From JAUWKC01 sp035527845 (GTDB lineage: Bacteria; Planctomycetota; Phycisphaerae; Sedimentisphaerales; Anaerobacaceae): a stretch of DNA of 64,000 bases. Within the stretch, counting starts at the first letter, position 1. Each line of letters begins with the position of its first letter. Under the pieces are notes generated by a model. That model ran no database searches, had not been told where the DNA came from, and saw nothing but the letters and a program-made list of their open reading frames with translations. Both the position numbers and the translations under genes were made by a program. This document shows, piece after piece, positions 7,296-16,740 of the stretch. Location of the stretch: positions 1 to 64,000 of the forward strand of contig DATKZT010000032.1 of assembly GCA_035527845.1 (NCBI GenBank), written 5' to 3'.

Positions 7296-9059
7296 CTACA
7301 TAAAGCTCATACTGCGCATAGTTCTTCTCAGGGCACAGCCGGCCACGATGGCAGCGACGAGATAAATCAGGCCCCATTTCCATTGCAGCAGAATGAATTT
7401 GCCGAGTCCGAGCGTTGCGGAGAATATGAAGACGACACATAAGAGCCAGGCAATGAGGTTTTGCGTGAACTCTCCTGCGATCGGCTTGACGCCGGCGGCT
7501 CGACTTACTTTCTTCCAGCCCGGTCCTGGAATGCGCATCTTGGTATAGAAGGCAAGTGTATGTGGGTCGGGCGTTTGTTTTGAGGTCAGAAACGTGACGA
7601 GCACCCAAACGGCCGTTACAACGGTAATGGTCAGAACGACCCGCACGGCGAACAAGTCGGCGCCCGGCGTGCTCGGCAGCACTATTTGCAGATAATTTGC
7701 GACGATGAGACTGGCGACAATTGCCGCAATCTCGGAATACGGATTCACCCGCCACCAGTACCACCTTGCAATCATTACCGTTCCGATACTGCCGAACATC
7801 ACGCCGAGGTATTTGTATGCGCCGAGCACGCTGCTCAGTCGTGTGGTGACCAACAGGGCGGCCATCATCAACATGACCATGCCGATCCTCGAGACGAAGA
7901 CATAGTGCTTCGCATTTTTTCCAGGATTGATGAATGGCTTGTAGAAGTCGTTGATAATGTATGATGCGCCCCAGTTGAGGTGAGTGTCGATTGTGCTCAT
8001 GAATGCCGCAAGTAAGGAAGCGACCATGATGCCTTTCAGTCCAGCCGGCAGGAATACGTCAATCATCATTGGAAAGGAGCTCTCAGGGTCCTTCAAATGG
8101 GGCAGGTAGTGCAAGGAGAGCAATCCCACGATGATCCAGGGCCATGGTCGTACTACGTACTGGCAGACATTGAACCACAGGAAGGCCAAGACGGAATCCT
8201 TCTCGGAGCGTGTGGCCAGCAGTCGCTGGACGTAGTACCCATTACCGGGTGCACGCGCCCACCAGGTTACGCAGACGTAGACAAGAAAGGTAAACGTCAC
8301 AAGATTGAAGGAGCTCAAGTCGGGGAAGAAGTCCAGAAAGTCGGTTTTGAACTCGGGAGCAGCGGCGAGTTTTTTGATGAGTCCGTCGCCGGTCGAGGCG
8401 TCGAAGTAAACATAGGCGGCCAGGCCGACCGAGCCAAGCATGGCCAGGACAAACTGAAGCAGGTCCGTATAGACAACACCATAGAGTCCGGACAGTGCCG
8501 AATATAACAGGGCGGTCGCAGCGAGAATGAATAACACGATCGCAACGTAGTTGACGTCTCCGAGAAGAGGGAAATGGAACAAGGTGACATCAGGCAGGTG
8601 CAGCAGGGCCTTGATAATCTTTGCCATCGCCAGGGTGACGGAGCCCATGACGATGCAGTTTATCAGGACGCCGTCGAAGAATACTTTGAATACTCTCAGC
8701 GTGGAGGTGGCCTTGGAAGGCTGGTAGCGCTGGATAATGAATTCAATGTCGGTCATTGCCTCGGTTCTGCGCCAGAGCCGGGCGAAGAAGAATACGGTGG
8801 CAATCTGACCGGTCGCCAGCGAGAGCCAGAACCAGTGACCGTGAATGCCGGTTTGCCGTGATATACCTGCGACGACGAGTGGCGTGTCGGAAGAGAATGT
8901 TGTCGCCACGATAGAGGTTCCGGCGATGAACCATCCGAGGCTTCGTCCGGCCACGAAGAAATCTGCGGTGCTTCGCCCGGCCTTCTTGGTGAAGCAGACG
9001 CCGATGCCGACCGCGGCCACGAGGTATAGCCCTATAATGACCCAATCGAGATTGTCCAT
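7296..9059 (-). CDS. Sodium:solute symporter (SSF family)
   Basis: Inner-membrane transporter that couples solute uptake to the sodium gradient; sugars are common substrates in this branch, but the substrate is not provable here. The 587-residue protein has about 13-14 predicted transmembrane helices, the early AGRSLGWFIAGTSIVATTFSS segment and the GLKGIMVASLLAAFMSTIDTHLNW motif typical of SSF proteins. The ATG at 9059 (MDNLDWVI) follows GAGGA and replaces an upstream start that would add a hydrophilic leader. No enzyme gene is attached. It ends convergent with the small RNA at 7173. Confidence 0.92.
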   Translation of the reverse strand: MDNLDWVIIGLYLVAAVGIGVCFTKKAGRSTADFFVAGRSLGWFIAGTSIVATTFSSDTPLVVAGISRQTGIHGHWFWLSLATGQIATVFFFARLWRRTEAMTDIEFIIQRYQPSKATSTLRVFKVFFDGVLINCIVMGSVTLAMAKIIKALLHLPDVTLFHFPLLGDVNYVAIVLFILAATALLYSALSGLYGVVYTDLLQFVLAMLGSVGLAAYVYFDASTGDGLIKKLAAAPEFKTDFLDFFPDLSSFNLVTFTFLVYVCVTWWARAPGNGYYVQRLLATRSEKDSVLAFLWFNVCQYVVRPWPWIIVGLLSLHYLPHLKDPESSFPMMIDVFLPAGLKGIMVASLLAAFMSTIDTHLNWGASYIINDFYKPFINPGKNAKHYVFVSRIGMVMLMMAALLVTTRLSSVLGAYKYLGVMFGSIGTVMIARWYWWRVNPYSEIAAIVASLIVANYLQIVLPSTPGADLFAVRVVLTITVVTAVWVLVTFLTSKQTPDPHTLAFYTKMRIPGPGWKKVSRAAGVKPIAGEFTQNLIAWLLCVVFIFSATLGLGKFILLQWKWGLIYLVAAIVAGCALRRTMRSMSFM

Positions 9060-9243
9060 TCGGTCCTCATTCTCGGGTGCAGCCCGTGTCAATCCAGCCG
9101 AGACCGATGTCTCCGGCTACCTCTATAGCGAAGCAGATAAAGGGTCTGTTGATATATTTGTGGGTGGTTTTCGAGATTTCGTAACCGATTAAGGCCCGGC
9201 GAGGTCTGTTTTTGGGTACTGTCTCACGTATGAAGAGCGAAAG

Positions 9244-9960
9244 TCAAAAAAATATTCTGTGATAATCCAAATTTTTCTTTGAAGGGCATCCTGTGCCTTG
9301 TTGGCCGCTATAATCCCAACTAAGTGGGTCGTGGTTGTTTCCGCCGAACGGGTCCATGCGGTTGAATCTGCCGGTCTGCTGGTCGTACCAGCGGGCACGG
9401 AGGTAATACTGCTGCATGTCAGTATCGAAGTATTCGCCCGTGTAGAGCAGGGAAGTAGCCGCGGGACTGGCCGACGTGGGATTGCCGGTCAGCATCACGC
9501 CATAGCCATCGTACGAGTAGGCGTCCTTCACATCCTCATTGTTGTCAACAAGCTGCCGCGTCGAGCCCTGCCCGTCGTACAATAGATGCCGCACACCGAC
9601 TGAATCTGACTGGCTGACAACATCATCGCCGATGGTGTAGGTAACATCCGGATGGCTGCCCGAAGGCGACCACTCCTCCAGAACTTGGGCGTAGCCGGTG
9701 TGGTTGTACGAATCAATCAGGAAGATCTTGGTTACTTCATTCTGCTTGGTTTCGCCGCCGTCCGGCGTATCATAACTGAACGCCTTGACTTTGATGCCGG
9801 CTTCGTTGTAGGTATATTCGACAACAGCATCTGTAGCGCCCGTATCATCGGTGGTGACCCGCCAGAGGCGGTTCTGCAGAGCCCAACCGCTGTGGCCGTA
9901 CAAATCCACCAGCTGTGTCGTGGTCAAGATATCGCTGCCGTCGAGGTGTGCCGATTTGAC
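9244..9960 (-). pseudogene. rhs 3-prime fragment (orphan tip)
   Basis: Encodes YD-repeat sequence and the RHS-associated core (YYLRARWYDQQTGRFNRMDPFGGNN) but lacks both the long N-terminal repeat body and the variable toxin part. In frame it begins just after a TGA near 9961, and after the core (residues HDPLS) it runs into unrelated sequence and stops. It is about 80 percent like the core at 11520-11690 by eye, so both derive from related rhs genes. Probably a leftover of recombination between rhs tips. The nearest plausible start is a TTG at 9927, without a ribosome site. Confidence 0.75.
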
Positions 9961-9998
9961 TCATGTACTCTCCTCACGCTGGGTGTGATTTACCCTTA

Positions 9999-10487
9999 TC
10001 ACGTTGGTGGCCTCTCAGAATACTCAAGCTTTCCCAAAGAGTAACGGTTTCCATAGAGTATACAAGAGCTTGCCAAGAGCATAGCGTAAATGAATCTCTC
10101 AGATTTCATCCTCTCAATTTTCCATTTTGGGAAACCTTGGTGGGCTAGTCCCTGATCTCTACCCGTCTCCAGCATCTCCCTGTTAGGGCTAGCTGTCATC
10201 GCAGCCCTCTTGAGCTCAAAATTCAAACCAATAATAAGAAATACGCAGAAGAACACAGAGGGGCCAGTCAGCAGCAAAAGCTTCAGCTCCACCTTTCGTG
10301 AAAGGTCCCTTTTTCTGCGCAGAGCCATCCAATGACCGTAGGCAAGAAGAGGTAGAAACAGTAGTAATACGACCAAAACACTCGAGTCATACCATCCTAG
10401 CTCGTACAATTCTAAATGTTTCCAGAGAAGACCGGCCAGTATCGCTAATTCTCCCGCCCAACATAGAATTGTAAATAGTCTTTTCAT
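9999..10487 (-). CDS. Small membrane protein, possible Rhs immunity protein
   Basis: A 162-residue protein with about three hydrophobic helices in the first 110 residues (residues 4-20, 32-52 and 72-92) and a hydrophilic tail. The ATG at 10487 follows AAAGGA at normal spacing. It resembles no family I can name. It lies directly downstream (minus strand) of the rhs tip at 10791-11699 and upstream of a second rhs fragment, which is where immunity genes sit in polymorphic toxin loci. Because the adjacent variable domain also begins with a membrane helix, a membrane-acting toxin and membrane immunity pair is possible (inference from position only). Confidence 0.5.
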   Translation of the reverse strand: MKRLFTILCWAGELAILAGLLWKHLELYELGWYDSSVLVVLLLFLPLLAYGHWMALRRKRDLSRKVELKLLLLTGPSVFFCVFLIIGLNFELKRAAMTASPNREMLETGRDQGLAHQGFPKWKIERMKSERFIYAMLLASSCILYGNRYSLGKLEYSERPPT

Positions 10488-10790
10488 ATTTGGTCCTTTC
10501 GCCCATTCAGTAATCACCACAGTCCTAATCTTGGTTTGTAAAACCCGTAATTTGTGAGGACGCTATATTAGATTACTGGGTTTCCAGCCCTTCGGCAACA
10601 ATATATCATTATACCTGATTTCGTGGTCAGCCTACGACACTCAATTCTTACTTGAATACTACGCCGCTCAGCTCGCTCCTTATGATTCTATCTTAGACTA
10701 TGTTCTGTTGGCGCACAGCACGCGCCCTTCCAAGCAAATCTTATGAATGATGGGTCTCTCCGGAACCTCAAGAGATTCATAGGATTTCGT

Positions 10791-11699
10791 TCAGAATGAG
10801 GGCTCCTTGTACAAATGTAGGCGGTCGAACGTGCCCCAGGACGATTCTGCTACAGCCTCATACAGATTTCCCACCGGCCGAAGGGGGGGGCTGCTTCCGG
10901 GATAGAAGAATATGATGTTCTTCTTCGCATCGTTGTCGTACCAACCCGGAGTACCTAACATGTTGGATTCTCGTTCGTACTTCGTCGGCATGAGGATAAG
11001 GATATTAGTTGGTTCGTCGTAAGTAGATGGATCATTATCTGTGGTCTGTATGTATGCAGACATGAATGTGATACCTTTTCTCATGTCAGGATCGGCCTGA
11101 ACAAACGGTCTTAGTTTAGCCATTAGGTCGTCTAGCGCATATTGACAAGTTCTTGAAGTCACCTGTGGATAAAGCGTGACGTATGTGTCAAAAATCGCGT
11201 TAAGATCTGGAACCTCCTCTTCATGCTTGTACGTCTCGGCTTGAATGATTTTTTGGAGATGGTCGCGCTGATAGCTGCGTATAGCCTGCTGTCCATTTAG
11301 CCAAGCTGGGTAAAAATAAGGTTGTCCCCATCTACTGAAACTATGATGGTGGATGCGTGACCAAGATACCCACATTGCAAACAGAGCAACGGCTGACCAA
11401 ATCACTACGGAGGCTACGGAGGCCCAGGAAAACTCTCCACTCGGGTCAATCCCATTCACCGGGTTTGCATGGCAGTAGAGGTATTTATGCAGTGACTGCG
11501 GGTCCTCGTTGTTTCCTGCGAAGGGGTCCATACGGTTGAACCTGCCGGTCTGCTGGTCGTACCAGCGGGCGCGGAGGTAATACATTGAGGCACTACTGTC
11601 GTACATCTCGCCGGTGTAGAGCAGGCTGGTTGCCGCGTTGGCGGGATTAGCGCCCAGCATCACGCCATAGCCGTCGTAGGAGAAGGCGTCGAAGATTAG
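10791..11699 (-). pseudogene. rhs tip: core plus unique C-terminal domain
   Basis: Starts abruptly inside the RHS core (DAFSYDGYGVMLG), 12 bases after the stop of the gspJ-like gene, passes through YYLRARWYDQQTGRFNRMDP and the NPVNGIDPSG end of the core, and continues into a variable domain of about 210 residues. That domain has a hydrophobic helix (SVVIWSAVALFAMWVSW) and then a hydrophilic part I do not recognise. The first ATG is at 11663. The N-terminal cage-forming repeats are missing, so it is a displaced tip and not a working Rhs protein, unless recombined with a full rhs gene elsewhere. Confidence 0.7.
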
Positions 11700-11711
11700 G
11701 CCACACAGAGG

Positions 11712-12434
11712 TCAGGGCGTCAGCGGCACCTGAGAGGGCACTAATATCGTGGTTTCGAAAGTGAGCTGCGGTGCATTGTCCGCGGCAGCCCACATCAATG
11801 AGACTTTTATGGCTTTCGGCGGAGTGCCCTGCTGGTCATCGCCGTTTCCCTCGCTGCTCTGCTCGCTCGCCTGCTGGTTATCGCCGTGTCTCTCGCTGCT
11901 CTGGTCGCCCGCCTGCTGGTCATCTCCGATGGCGCTTACGCTGAAAGCTGACAGGCCTTTCGCCACTATATCGGAGGTCTCTTTGCCTATGGGTTTCTCA
12001 CCTGAGCAGGGCAGCTCAAATCTCTGCAATACGTTCTGTTCGGTAGAAGGGTCCTGCGTCAAGAGGTAACGTACTCTGGCGGGGCGTGAAGCAGGCAGTT
12101 GGGTCTTCCAGGATGGAGTAAGGGTGTAGAATGTGATCTCGCCTTCTGCAATGGATATCGGCTCAAAGGGCTTACCAGCACGCTCGGCATCATTGGCGTC
12201 GGGGGCCGGGGGAAAGTAGAGACCAGAGAACTCCTGGCGGAGCGTCTCGGTGATGAGCCTGGCGTCATGGTAGGCTGGACGCGGCTCCTCACAGGCGGCC
12301 CAGATTAAGTGTGCCTGGTGATAGGCGGCATTTATGCCTAAAACTATCAACGAGCTAATCAACAGCACGAGCAAAAGCTCTATGAGGGTAAAAGCCCGCG
12401 CCTTGACGCGCCATAGTTCGGCTGACATGTTCAT
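11712..12434 (-). CDS. Pseudopilin, GspJ-like
   Basis: Minor pseudopilin of 240 residues with the prepilin signature RAFTLIELLLVLL near residue 13; the residue before Phe is Ala, not the usual Gly. The body fits GspJ in length and in position at the end of a G-H-I-J series. Residues about 165-205 hold a hydrophilic tandem repeat of roughly 15 residues (variants of DDQQAGDQSSE), which pseudopilins normally lack and may be recent expansion. Two in-frame ATGs at 12434 and 12428 are equally possible. It is followed at once by the rhs tip, so a gspK gene may have been lost at this junction (inference). Confidence 0.75.
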   Translation of the reverse strand: MNMSAELWRVKARAFTLIELLLVLLISSLIVLGINAAYHQAHLIWAACEEPRPAYHDARLITETLRQEFSGLYFPPAPDANDAERAGKPFEPISIAEGEITFYTLTPSWKTQLPASRPARVRYLLTQDPSTEQNVLQRFELPCSGEKPIGKETSDIVAKGLSAFSVSAIGDDQQAGDQSSERHGDNQQASEQSSEGNGDDQQGTPPKAIKVSLMWAAADNAPQLTFETTILVPSQVPLTP

Positions 12435-12443
12435 AAATAGTAC

Positions 12444-12881
12444 TCACTGCCCCCGCACTGATAGTTCCACATAAACCAGGGACAACAGCTCGTACTGTTG
12501 GGGGCGCTGCTGTTCGAGCCAGTTTACCTCAACACGAACGGCGGCGAGATTCTCAATTGGGGTGGGCGCCACGTGCACCTTCCACGAATAGGGGTCCTGC
12601 TGCCCCTGCCTGGTTTCAAATGCGATATTCTGGGAGGTTTTTACCTCAGCCAACAGTGTCTCAGCCAACAACACGGACCTGGTGAGCAATCTGGCATGGT
12701 GAGCGGCTCTTGCACACTGACTCATAGCGCCAAACACGGCCACAATGGTAGTGCCGAGAATCGCCAAAGCCACGATGATCTCGACCATAGTAAAGGCTGG
12801 ACCGGCGTTTCGGAGGCGGCTGCGCCTTTGGTCAAACTGGTTTTTGGGATGTTGAATCCTCAATCTCCACCTGTCTTCCAT
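12444..12881 (-). CDS. Pseudopilin, GspI-like
   Basis: Minor pseudopilin of 145 residues with the signature PAFTMVEIIVALAILG after a 29-residue basic leader. The MVE and VALAIL pattern is characteristic of GspI. As in its neighbours, Ala precedes the first Phe of the mature helix. The ATG at 12881 overlaps the end of the gspH-like gene by 50 bases, with AGGA about ten bases upstream. It belongs to the partial gspF-G-H-I-J group on the minus strand. Confidence 0.78.
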   Translation of the reverse strand: MEDRWRLRIQHPKNQFDQRRSRLRNAGPAFTMVEIIVALAILGTTIVAVFGAMSQCARAAHHARLLTRSVLLAETLLAEVKTSQNIAFETRQGQQDPYSWKVHVAPTPIENLAAVRVEVNWLEQQRPQQYELLSLVYVELSVRGQ

Positions 12882-13374
12882 TGATTCTTATGGTCCTGAT
12901 TGCGTCACGGCTGGCCAGAGAAATGGTTGCCTGCGGCCAGGCGCCTGCCGGGTCGAACAGCAGATAGTATCTCTTGCCCGCCATGCTAAAGCCATCCACG
13001 TCCATCAGGTAAATGTCCTGGCCAAGATAATGCACTGCTCCATATATATCCTCAGCGGGTTGGAAAAGCAGGTCACTTTTTCCACTTGCTATTTCCACCG
13101 AATAGCTGGGGCCGTCGGGGCTGAGGACCAGGCGAGTTGGCTTGTTGGTGTCCACGGATAAATTCATAGCGTATCTTATGGCCTCGGCAATACTCAGACA
13201 TTCCTGCTCCATGCTCAGGTGCTGGTTGCTCCTGGTGGCATAGGGCATAATGACCGCCACCATGGCGGCAATAATTGCCAGAACAATAATGAGCTCAAGC
13301 AGCGTAAAGCCGGCCGGTCCTCTGGCCCTATCGTTCCATTCTGTCTCTGAGGTCTTCGTGGTTTGTGACATCAT
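12832..13374 (-). CDS. Pseudopilin, GspH-like
   Basis: Minor pseudopilin of 180 residues with leader and the signature AGFTLLELIIVLAII near residue 21, here with the normal Gly at -1. The ATG-ATG at 13374 lies inside the last 47 bases of gspG and gives a leader of normal length; a more distant start would overlap much further. The body matches the GspH/FimT type (helix followed by beta-rich domain). It overlaps gspI downstream. Confidence 0.75.
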   Translation of the reverse strand: MMSQTTKTSETEWNDRARGPAGFTLLELIIVLAIIAAMVAVIMPYATRSNQHLSMEQECLSIAEAIRYAMNLSVDTNKPTRLVLSPDGPSYSVEIASGKSDLLFQPAEDIYGAVHYLGQDIYLMDVDGFSMAGKRYYLLFDPAGAWPQATISLASRDAIRTIRINGRQVEIEDSTSQKPV

Positions 13375-13789
13375 CTTCGTTTCCGTAAGCCCCGTCCGGT
13401 CCGGGAGATACAATATCATACAGGGTTTCTGAGGCGGTCAACTGGCTGGGCCATGTGTAGCGGTAGGGAGAGCCCCAGGGATCCAGAGGTATCGAGGCGC
13501 TCTTGAGATACGGACCTCGCCAGTTCTTTGTTTGAGGATTGACAATCAGGGCCTGGAGGCCCTCCTCAGTAGTTGGATACCGTCCTATGTCCTGTTCAAA
13601 CATATCCAGTGCAATACCAAAAGAGCCGACGACGGCTTGCTTTGCGGCTACAATTCTGGCCTCCTGGGAGCGGCCAAAGAAGCGGGGCACTATAACCGCC
13701 GCCAGGACGCTGATGATAGTGATAACCAACAGCAGCTCTATGAGGGTGAAGGCCGCGGAGGCATCAACTTTCTTGCAGGTTCGTCTCAT
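13328..13789 (-). CDS. Major pseudopilin GspG, second copy
   Basis: 153-residue major pseudopilin of a type II secretion-like system. It has a short basic leader, AAFTLIELLLVITIISVL (Ala at -1), the GRYPTTEEGLQALI motif, DPWGSPYRY, and a C-terminal calcium-loop-type segment SPGPDGAYGNEDD. AAGGAGC precedes the ATG at good spacing. It is clearly related to, but distinct from, the gspG at 25032. It follows gspF and overlaps gspH. Confidence 0.88.
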   Translation of the reverse strand: MRRTCKKVDASAAFTLIELLLVITIISVLAAVIVPRFFGRSQEARIVAAKQAVVGSFGIALDMFEQDIGRYPTTEEGLQALIVNPQTKNWRGPYLKSASIPLDPWGSPYRYTWPSQLTASETLYDIVSPGPDGAYGNEDDVTNHEDLRDRMER

Positions 13790-13803
13790 TTTCAGCTCCT
13801 TTC

Positions 13804-15021
13804 CTATCCGACCATTGTGCTGGTTTCGAAGATGGGCAGCAGAATGGCCATAACCACGAATCCAATTACCAATCCGAGTATCACAATCATAGCTGGGCCG
13901 AGCAGGTTCGTCATCGAGCTTATGGCTGATTCACACTCCTGGTCGTACATATCCGCCACTTCAAGCAGCATTTCAGGGAGCATGCCTGTATCTTCTCCAA
14001 CGGCAATCATACTGGCGGCAATCTCGCTGAAGTAGTGCTGCTCACCGACCACTTTTGCCAGGGTCGAGCCCCTTAGAACGGCCTGTTCAATATTGGCAAT
14101 TTCTCTTGCAAAAGCCCTGTTTGCAGTAGTTCCGCTGGTTGTGCGGATCGCGGAGGTTATTCTGACGCCGCCGTTTAGAAGTGAGCCGAGGGTTCTGGCA
14201 AAGCGGCCGAGCTGCAATTTGCGGTTCAGGGTCCCGAGAAGCGGCAGTTTCAGAAGCAGTCCGTCGAAAAGCAGCCTGAAACGGGCATCTCTCATGGCTA
14301 TCAAGCCCAAAGACACAAGAGCAATCACTGCGACGATAAACACCCACCAGAAGTCTCTAAGAAAGTCGGTCAAACCAACCAGGATTCTTGTGGGCAGGGG
14401 AAGCTTTTGGTTCACATTTATGAACAACTCGATGAATTTTGGTATGACAAAGGTTGTGAGGACGGCGACGACGACGGCGCTTACGACCAGCAGGAAGATT
14501 GGATATACCATGGCGCCGCGTATGCGTGCCGCAACGGATGCCTTTGCTTTGAGCTGTTGACTAAGGAGAGAAAGGGTCTCTGCCAGGCTGCCGGATTCCT
14601 CGGCGGCTTCGACGATGGCGGTGTAAACCTTGGAAAAGACGGCCGGGTGCTTGGCCATAGCCTGTGATAATGAGCTGGACTGTTCAATATCGGTTTCGAC
14701 TTGTGCCACTACCGAGGCCAAATATTTATTTTCTGTCTGCTTGGAGAGGGTTTTGAGAGCAATGCTCAGTTGCATTCCCGCCTTAACCAGAGTAGCGAGC
14801 TGATGGGTGAAAATTGCCCTATCCCGCAGGCTTACGCGGCGTCCCAAGGGAGCGTGTGCGTGAAGGACGGCCGAAAGCCTGGCTTCGGGCTCCACAGTCA
14901 GCAGGTAGTAACCCTTTTGTTTTAGGGCACTTACGACAGCCTCTTTTCGCTGGCCCCTCATTTGGCCTGAAATCAACGCGCCGTCGCTATTCCTGGCTGT
15001 GAAATTGTAGTTAAGCATCAT
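13804..15021 (-). CDS. Type II secretion inner-membrane protein GspF, second copy
   Basis: Polytopic platform protein of 405 residues with two GspF/PilC domains, each ending in membrane helices (mature pattern GAMVYPIFLLVVSAVVV near residue 170 and GPAMIVILGLVIGFVVMAILLPIF at the end). The start is the ATG pair at 15021/15018 (MLNYNFTARNSDG), which matches the family start; a longer open frame upstream is not conserved. It leads the partial set F-G-H-I-J. No gspE ATPase or secretin gene accompanies it, so this set probably relies on the complete system at 22-33.6 kb. Confidence 0.88.
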   Translation of the reverse strand: MMLNYNFTARNSDGALISGQMRGQRKEAVVSALKQKGYYLLTVEPEARLSAVLHAHAPLGRRVSLRDRAIFTHQLATLVKAGMQLSIALKTLSKQTENKYLASVVAQVETDIEQSSSLSQAMAKHPAVFSKVYTAIVEAAEESGSLAETLSLLSQQLKAKASVAARIRGAMVYPIFLLVVSAVVVAVLTTFVIPKFIELFINVNQKLPLPTRILVGLTDFLRDFWWVFIVAVIALVSLGLIAMRDARFRLLFDGLLLKLPLLGTLNRKLQLGRFARTLGSLLNGGVRITSAIRTTSGTTANRAFAREIANIEQAVLRGSTLAKVVGEQHYFSEIAASMIAVGEDTGMLPEMLLEVADMYDQECESAISSMTNLLGPAMIVILGLVIGFVVMAILLPIFETSTMVG

Positions 15022-15251
15022 AAATCCCGTCTCATAAAGACATACCCTTAACATAATAATAGCGTTTCGGGCAGGGTATTTGTTGATATTCCGGCAAAAA
15101 GATTCTGTCAAGCCGCAGATTTTCTGCCTCAAGAGGATTGACGCGTAGGGATGGATTAGTCGCTCGCCGGTCGCAGGACGGAGGTCATCAGGGCAAGAGG
15201 GGATCAGGATGGGGGAGGGGGCGGCTTATTGCTGCCGGGTAAGATAAGGAA

Positions 15252-16637
15252 TTATTCGGTAAGGGCACGCTTTCTGGCGAAAACCGAGGATTTCTCTCTG
15301 ATGAACTTTATTCCTCTGCCGGTAACTATCTCTTTTTCCTCCCTGAGGAATTCTATGTGCTGGAGCAATGCCCAGGCGGTATTATTCCATCTCATCTGAT
15401 AGCCGCGCTGGTGAGCCTGTTTCTCCATCCTCAGACGCTTATCCTTATTGAAGACCAGATAGTCAAGGGCGTGGGCTATTTGTTCGACGGAAGGCTCGGC
15501 GGGATCCACGAGAATCCCTCTGGCGTGTCGGCCGACGACCAGGCCCGCCGGGCAGGGCTTGTTCGAGTGAATCAGCTCCACGGCGTAGCGAAACTTGGTG
15601 GCAATCGCGGCCCTTCCGGAGCCGAGCGTGTCGGCCAGTATGCCGCTCGAAATCTGTTCCATGTTGAGGTACGGCAAGATCATAGCGTTTGTGGCGCCGT
15701 AGAGCTTGAGCAGGATGCTCTCCTCCAAGAAGGCGTCAAGAAAAACGACGTCGTTTTGGGCGAAATCAGCGTCCCCAAGGTCCTTTACCTTGCACCACCT
15801 GAGTTTCGAGGCTTCGAGGGCATCGGCAAGAACAGCCTGATAGGCGCGGTAGTCCTGTCCGCCATCGGCTCTCACGAAATCAGGATGACATTGCCCGGCA
15901 ATCAAGTAGACAACCTTGTTCCTTTGGCTTTCGCTGCACGATTCCTGTAAGAATCTTCCGTAGGCTCGAATGCTGTACTGGACGCCTTTGTCGGGGGACA
16001 GAAGGCCGAGGGTAGTAACCAGCAGGTGGTTTTCCAGGCCGAGCTGTTCCTTGATTGCCAGCCGGTCATACTGGGACGGATGCTGCATCCGGATGCCGTG
16101 GTCGATATGCTTGAGCTTCGAAGGGTCTATTCCATAGGCGTCGGATGCGAGTATATTTATGGCACTTTCGGTGGTAACAATAAGACCATCGCTGTATTTG
16201 GCCAGGTCCTGCAGCGTCTTCTTCTGGTGCTCATCGGGATTATCGAGAACGGTGTGCAGGTAAACAAGTGTTGTCAGGCCTTTTTGCTGAAAGGCTCCGG
16301 CCATATCCACAAAATTCGTGCCTTGGCCGTTCTCGCCGTTCTTGTCCGGGTCAAGTCCGTACTCGTGCTGCAATAGAACGACTGTGGGATTACTGCTTTC
16401 GTTTGCACGGGCGATGACATCCTTGATGGCGTGGGCCCAGGATTCGGGGTTGTACTGGTCGATGACAAGGTCCACGGGGATGCTGTAGGGCAGGTTGTCG
16501 TTGTCGATCGCGGCGACTCTTATGCTGCCGACCTCTCCGGTGAAGTGCTCCAGCGCGTTGGCAAGGTCGCGCGAGAATGTCCCTATGCCGCACCTTCGCG
16601 GCGGATAGGTACTGACAATCCGGATGTTGTATGGCAT
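15252..16637 (-). CDS. GT4-type glycosyltransferase
   Basis: GT-B fold glycosyltransferase of 461 residues, probably cytoplasmic and acting on a nucleotide sugar. The N-terminal STYPPRRCGIGTFSRDLANAL motif is the GT4 acceptor-side start, and the C-terminal half holds a TLGLLSPDKGVQYSIRAY strand and an LPYLNMEQISSGILADTLGSGRAAIAT donor region. The ATG at 16637 follows AAGGAG. A sigma54-type promoter lies about 105 bases upstream. Sigma54 control of polysaccharide genes is known in PEP-CTERM/exosortase bacteria, which suits this location beside a PEP-CTERM gene. Acceptor and sugar are unknown; a mannose link to the GH130 gene at 38990 is speculative. Confidence 0.85.
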   Translation of the reverse strand: MPYNIRIVSTYPPRRCGIGTFSRDLANALEHFTGEVGSIRVAAIDNDNLPYSIPVDLVIDQYNPESWAHAIKDVIARANESSNPTVVLLQHEYGLDPDKNGENGQGTNFVDMAGAFQQKGLTTLVYLHTVLDNPDEHQKKTLQDLAKYSDGLIVTTESAINILASDAYGIDPSKLKHIDHGIRMQHPSQYDRLAIKEQLGLENHLLVTTLGLLSPDKGVQYSIRAYGRFLQESCSESQRNKVVYLIAGQCHPDFVRADGGQDYRAYQAVLADALEASKLRWCKVKDLGDADFAQNDVVFLDAFLEESILLKLYGATNAMILPYLNMEQISSGILADTLGSGRAAIATKFRYAVELIHSNKPCPAGLVVGRHARGILVDPAEPSVEQIAHALDYLVFNKDKRLRMEKQAHQRGYQMRWNNTAWALLQHIEFLREEKEIVTGRGIKFIREKSSVFARKRALTE

Positions 16638-16740
16638 TGCCGACTCCTTTTTTATCCTGGCCTGGCCCTTCGAGACCTCATAACTTAACTGGTTTCGAAG
16701 GGGTTCGTTTGCTTATACAAAAGGCTACAAATTCGCGGCG

